A program made the position numbers and the translations under genes. Below are positions 5,396 to 6,015 of a DNA stretch of 6,015 nt, piece by piece. Location of the stretch: assembly GCA_031271275.1 (NCBI GenBank), contig JAISWA010000104.1, forward strand, positions 1 through 6,015, written 5' to 3'. The notes below the pieces were generated by a model. It made no database searches and was not told the DNA's origin. It was given only the letters and a program-made list of their open reading frames with translations. Source of the DNA: Clostridiales bacterium (GTDB taxonomy: Bacteria > Bacillota > Clostridia > Lachnospirales > WQUN01). Numbering within the stretch: the first letter of the stretch is position 1; each line of letters opens with the position of its first letter.

Positions 5396-6015
5396 TTACG
5401 TCACAGCCAGCCCGAACGCCGTCATTTGCTTTTTCAGTTCCTCTAACACGCCGTTGTCGAGGGTTGTCAGCGGCATACGGCACGCGCCCATGGCAAAGCC
5501 GAGCAGGTTAAGCGCGGCTTTTACGGGCATGGGGTTCACATCGTTAAACAGGGAGCGCACCAACGGAAGGATATCGAGCTGTATGCGGCGGCTTCCCGCC
5601 ACGTCGCCGTCGAGGAATTTTTGCACCATCTCATGCACGGCGCGGGGGATAATCTTCCCCGCGGTGGAAATGACGCCCTTGCCCCCAAGGGAAAGGATGG
5701 GCACAACATAGTCGTCGTTGCCGGAATAGATATCCAACATGTCGCCGCACAGTTCGGCAATCTCCGCCACCTGCACGATGTTGCCGCTCGCTTCCTTTAC
5801 CGCCGCGATGTTTTCGACGCCCGCCAGTTCCCGGAATGTCTTAGGCAGCATGTTAAGGCCGGTGCGCCCCTGAATATTGTAAATAATGAGGGGCAACTCC
5901 ACTTCGAACGCCAGTTTTTTATAATGCGCCACCAGGCCCTTTTGGGAGGTCTTGTTGTAATACGGGGTAACGTACATGCACGCGTCCGCGCCGGCGCGTT
6001 TTATCTGTTTGCCCA
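5396..6015 (-). CDS. dapA: 4-hydroxy-tetrahydrodipicolinate synthase, C-terminal two thirds
   Basis: The 5' end of the gene lies beyond the window. About 206 residues are present of a family that is usually about 290. DapA condenses pyruvate with aspartate semialdehyde, the first committed step towards diaminopimelate and lysine. The visible part opens with GADACMYVTPYYNKTSQKGL, which holds the active-site tyrosine of the proton relay. It continues with IIYNIQGRTGLNM, where the second tyrosine has its codon at 5881-5879 and the substrate-binding Arg follows. The Schiff-base lysine is in IAAVKEASGN (codon at 5797-5795). YSGNDDYVVPILSLGGKGVIS is the conserved GND/GG-GVIS region, and NPMPVKAAL lies near the C-terminus. 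All catalytic residues in view are intact. An internal ATG at 5977 is not the start, because the frame stays open and homologous upstream of it. It is the first gene of the dapA-dapB pair seen here. Confidence 0.95.
   Translation of the reverse strand, partial: GKQIKRAGADACMYVTPYYNKTSQKGLVAHYKKLAFEVELPLIIYNIQGRTGLNMLPKTFRELAGVENIAAVKEASGNIVQVAEIAELCGDMLDIYSGNDDYVVPILSLGGKGVISTAGKIIPRAVHEMVQKFLDGDVAGSRRIQLDILPLVRSLFNDVNPMPVKAALNLLGFAMGACRMPLTTLDNGVLEELKKQMTAFGLAVT

Overview
The window looks like chromosomal DNA of a Bacillota, probably a Clostridia-type anaerobe. This is inferred from strong AGGAGG-type ribosome binding sites, a secreted protein with a GerMN (spore germination/sporulation type) domain, clostridial-style MATE and DapA/DapB sequences, and an HTH-GHKL-DUF4325 regulator. 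The species cannot be named from the sequence alone.

Layout: (1) Positions 1-420, minus strand, hold what looks like a rearranged toxin-antitoxin locus. The N-terminal half of a PIN-domain (VapC-like) toxin reads in frame into a small antitoxin-like protein that keeps its own Shine-Dalgarno sequence and ATG. The reading frame leaves the window at position 1. (2) Positions 504-3586, minus strand, hold a two-gene operon: a 454-residue MATE efflux transporter followed, with a 4-base ATGA overlap, by a 573-residue secreted protein with GerMN and FG-GAP/VCBS-like segments. (3) Positions 3587-3700 are a compact divergent control region with a candidate promoter on each strand and an imperfect dyad between and touching both -10 boxes. 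(4) Positions 3701-4597, plus strand, encode a winged-helix/GHKL-ATPase/STAS-like (DUF4325) protein whose last domain stops early. (5) Positions 4603-6015, minus strand, hold dapB and the 3' part of dapA, two consecutive enzymes of the diaminopimelate/lysine pathway. They converge on the regulator with only 5 bases between stop codons.

How the parts may work together: dapA and dapB are ordinary housekeeping genes. The accessory part is the divergent pair of regulator and MATE/GerMN operon. Its geometry suggests, by inference, that the HTH-ATPase protein controls the exporter operon and itself. Both ends of this accessory block carry signs of rearrangement: the regulator's C-terminal domain is cut off next to dapB, and the toxin-antitoxin locus at the other end is deleted or fused. 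No RNA genes, CRISPR arrays, insertion sequences or convincing rho-independent terminators were seen.
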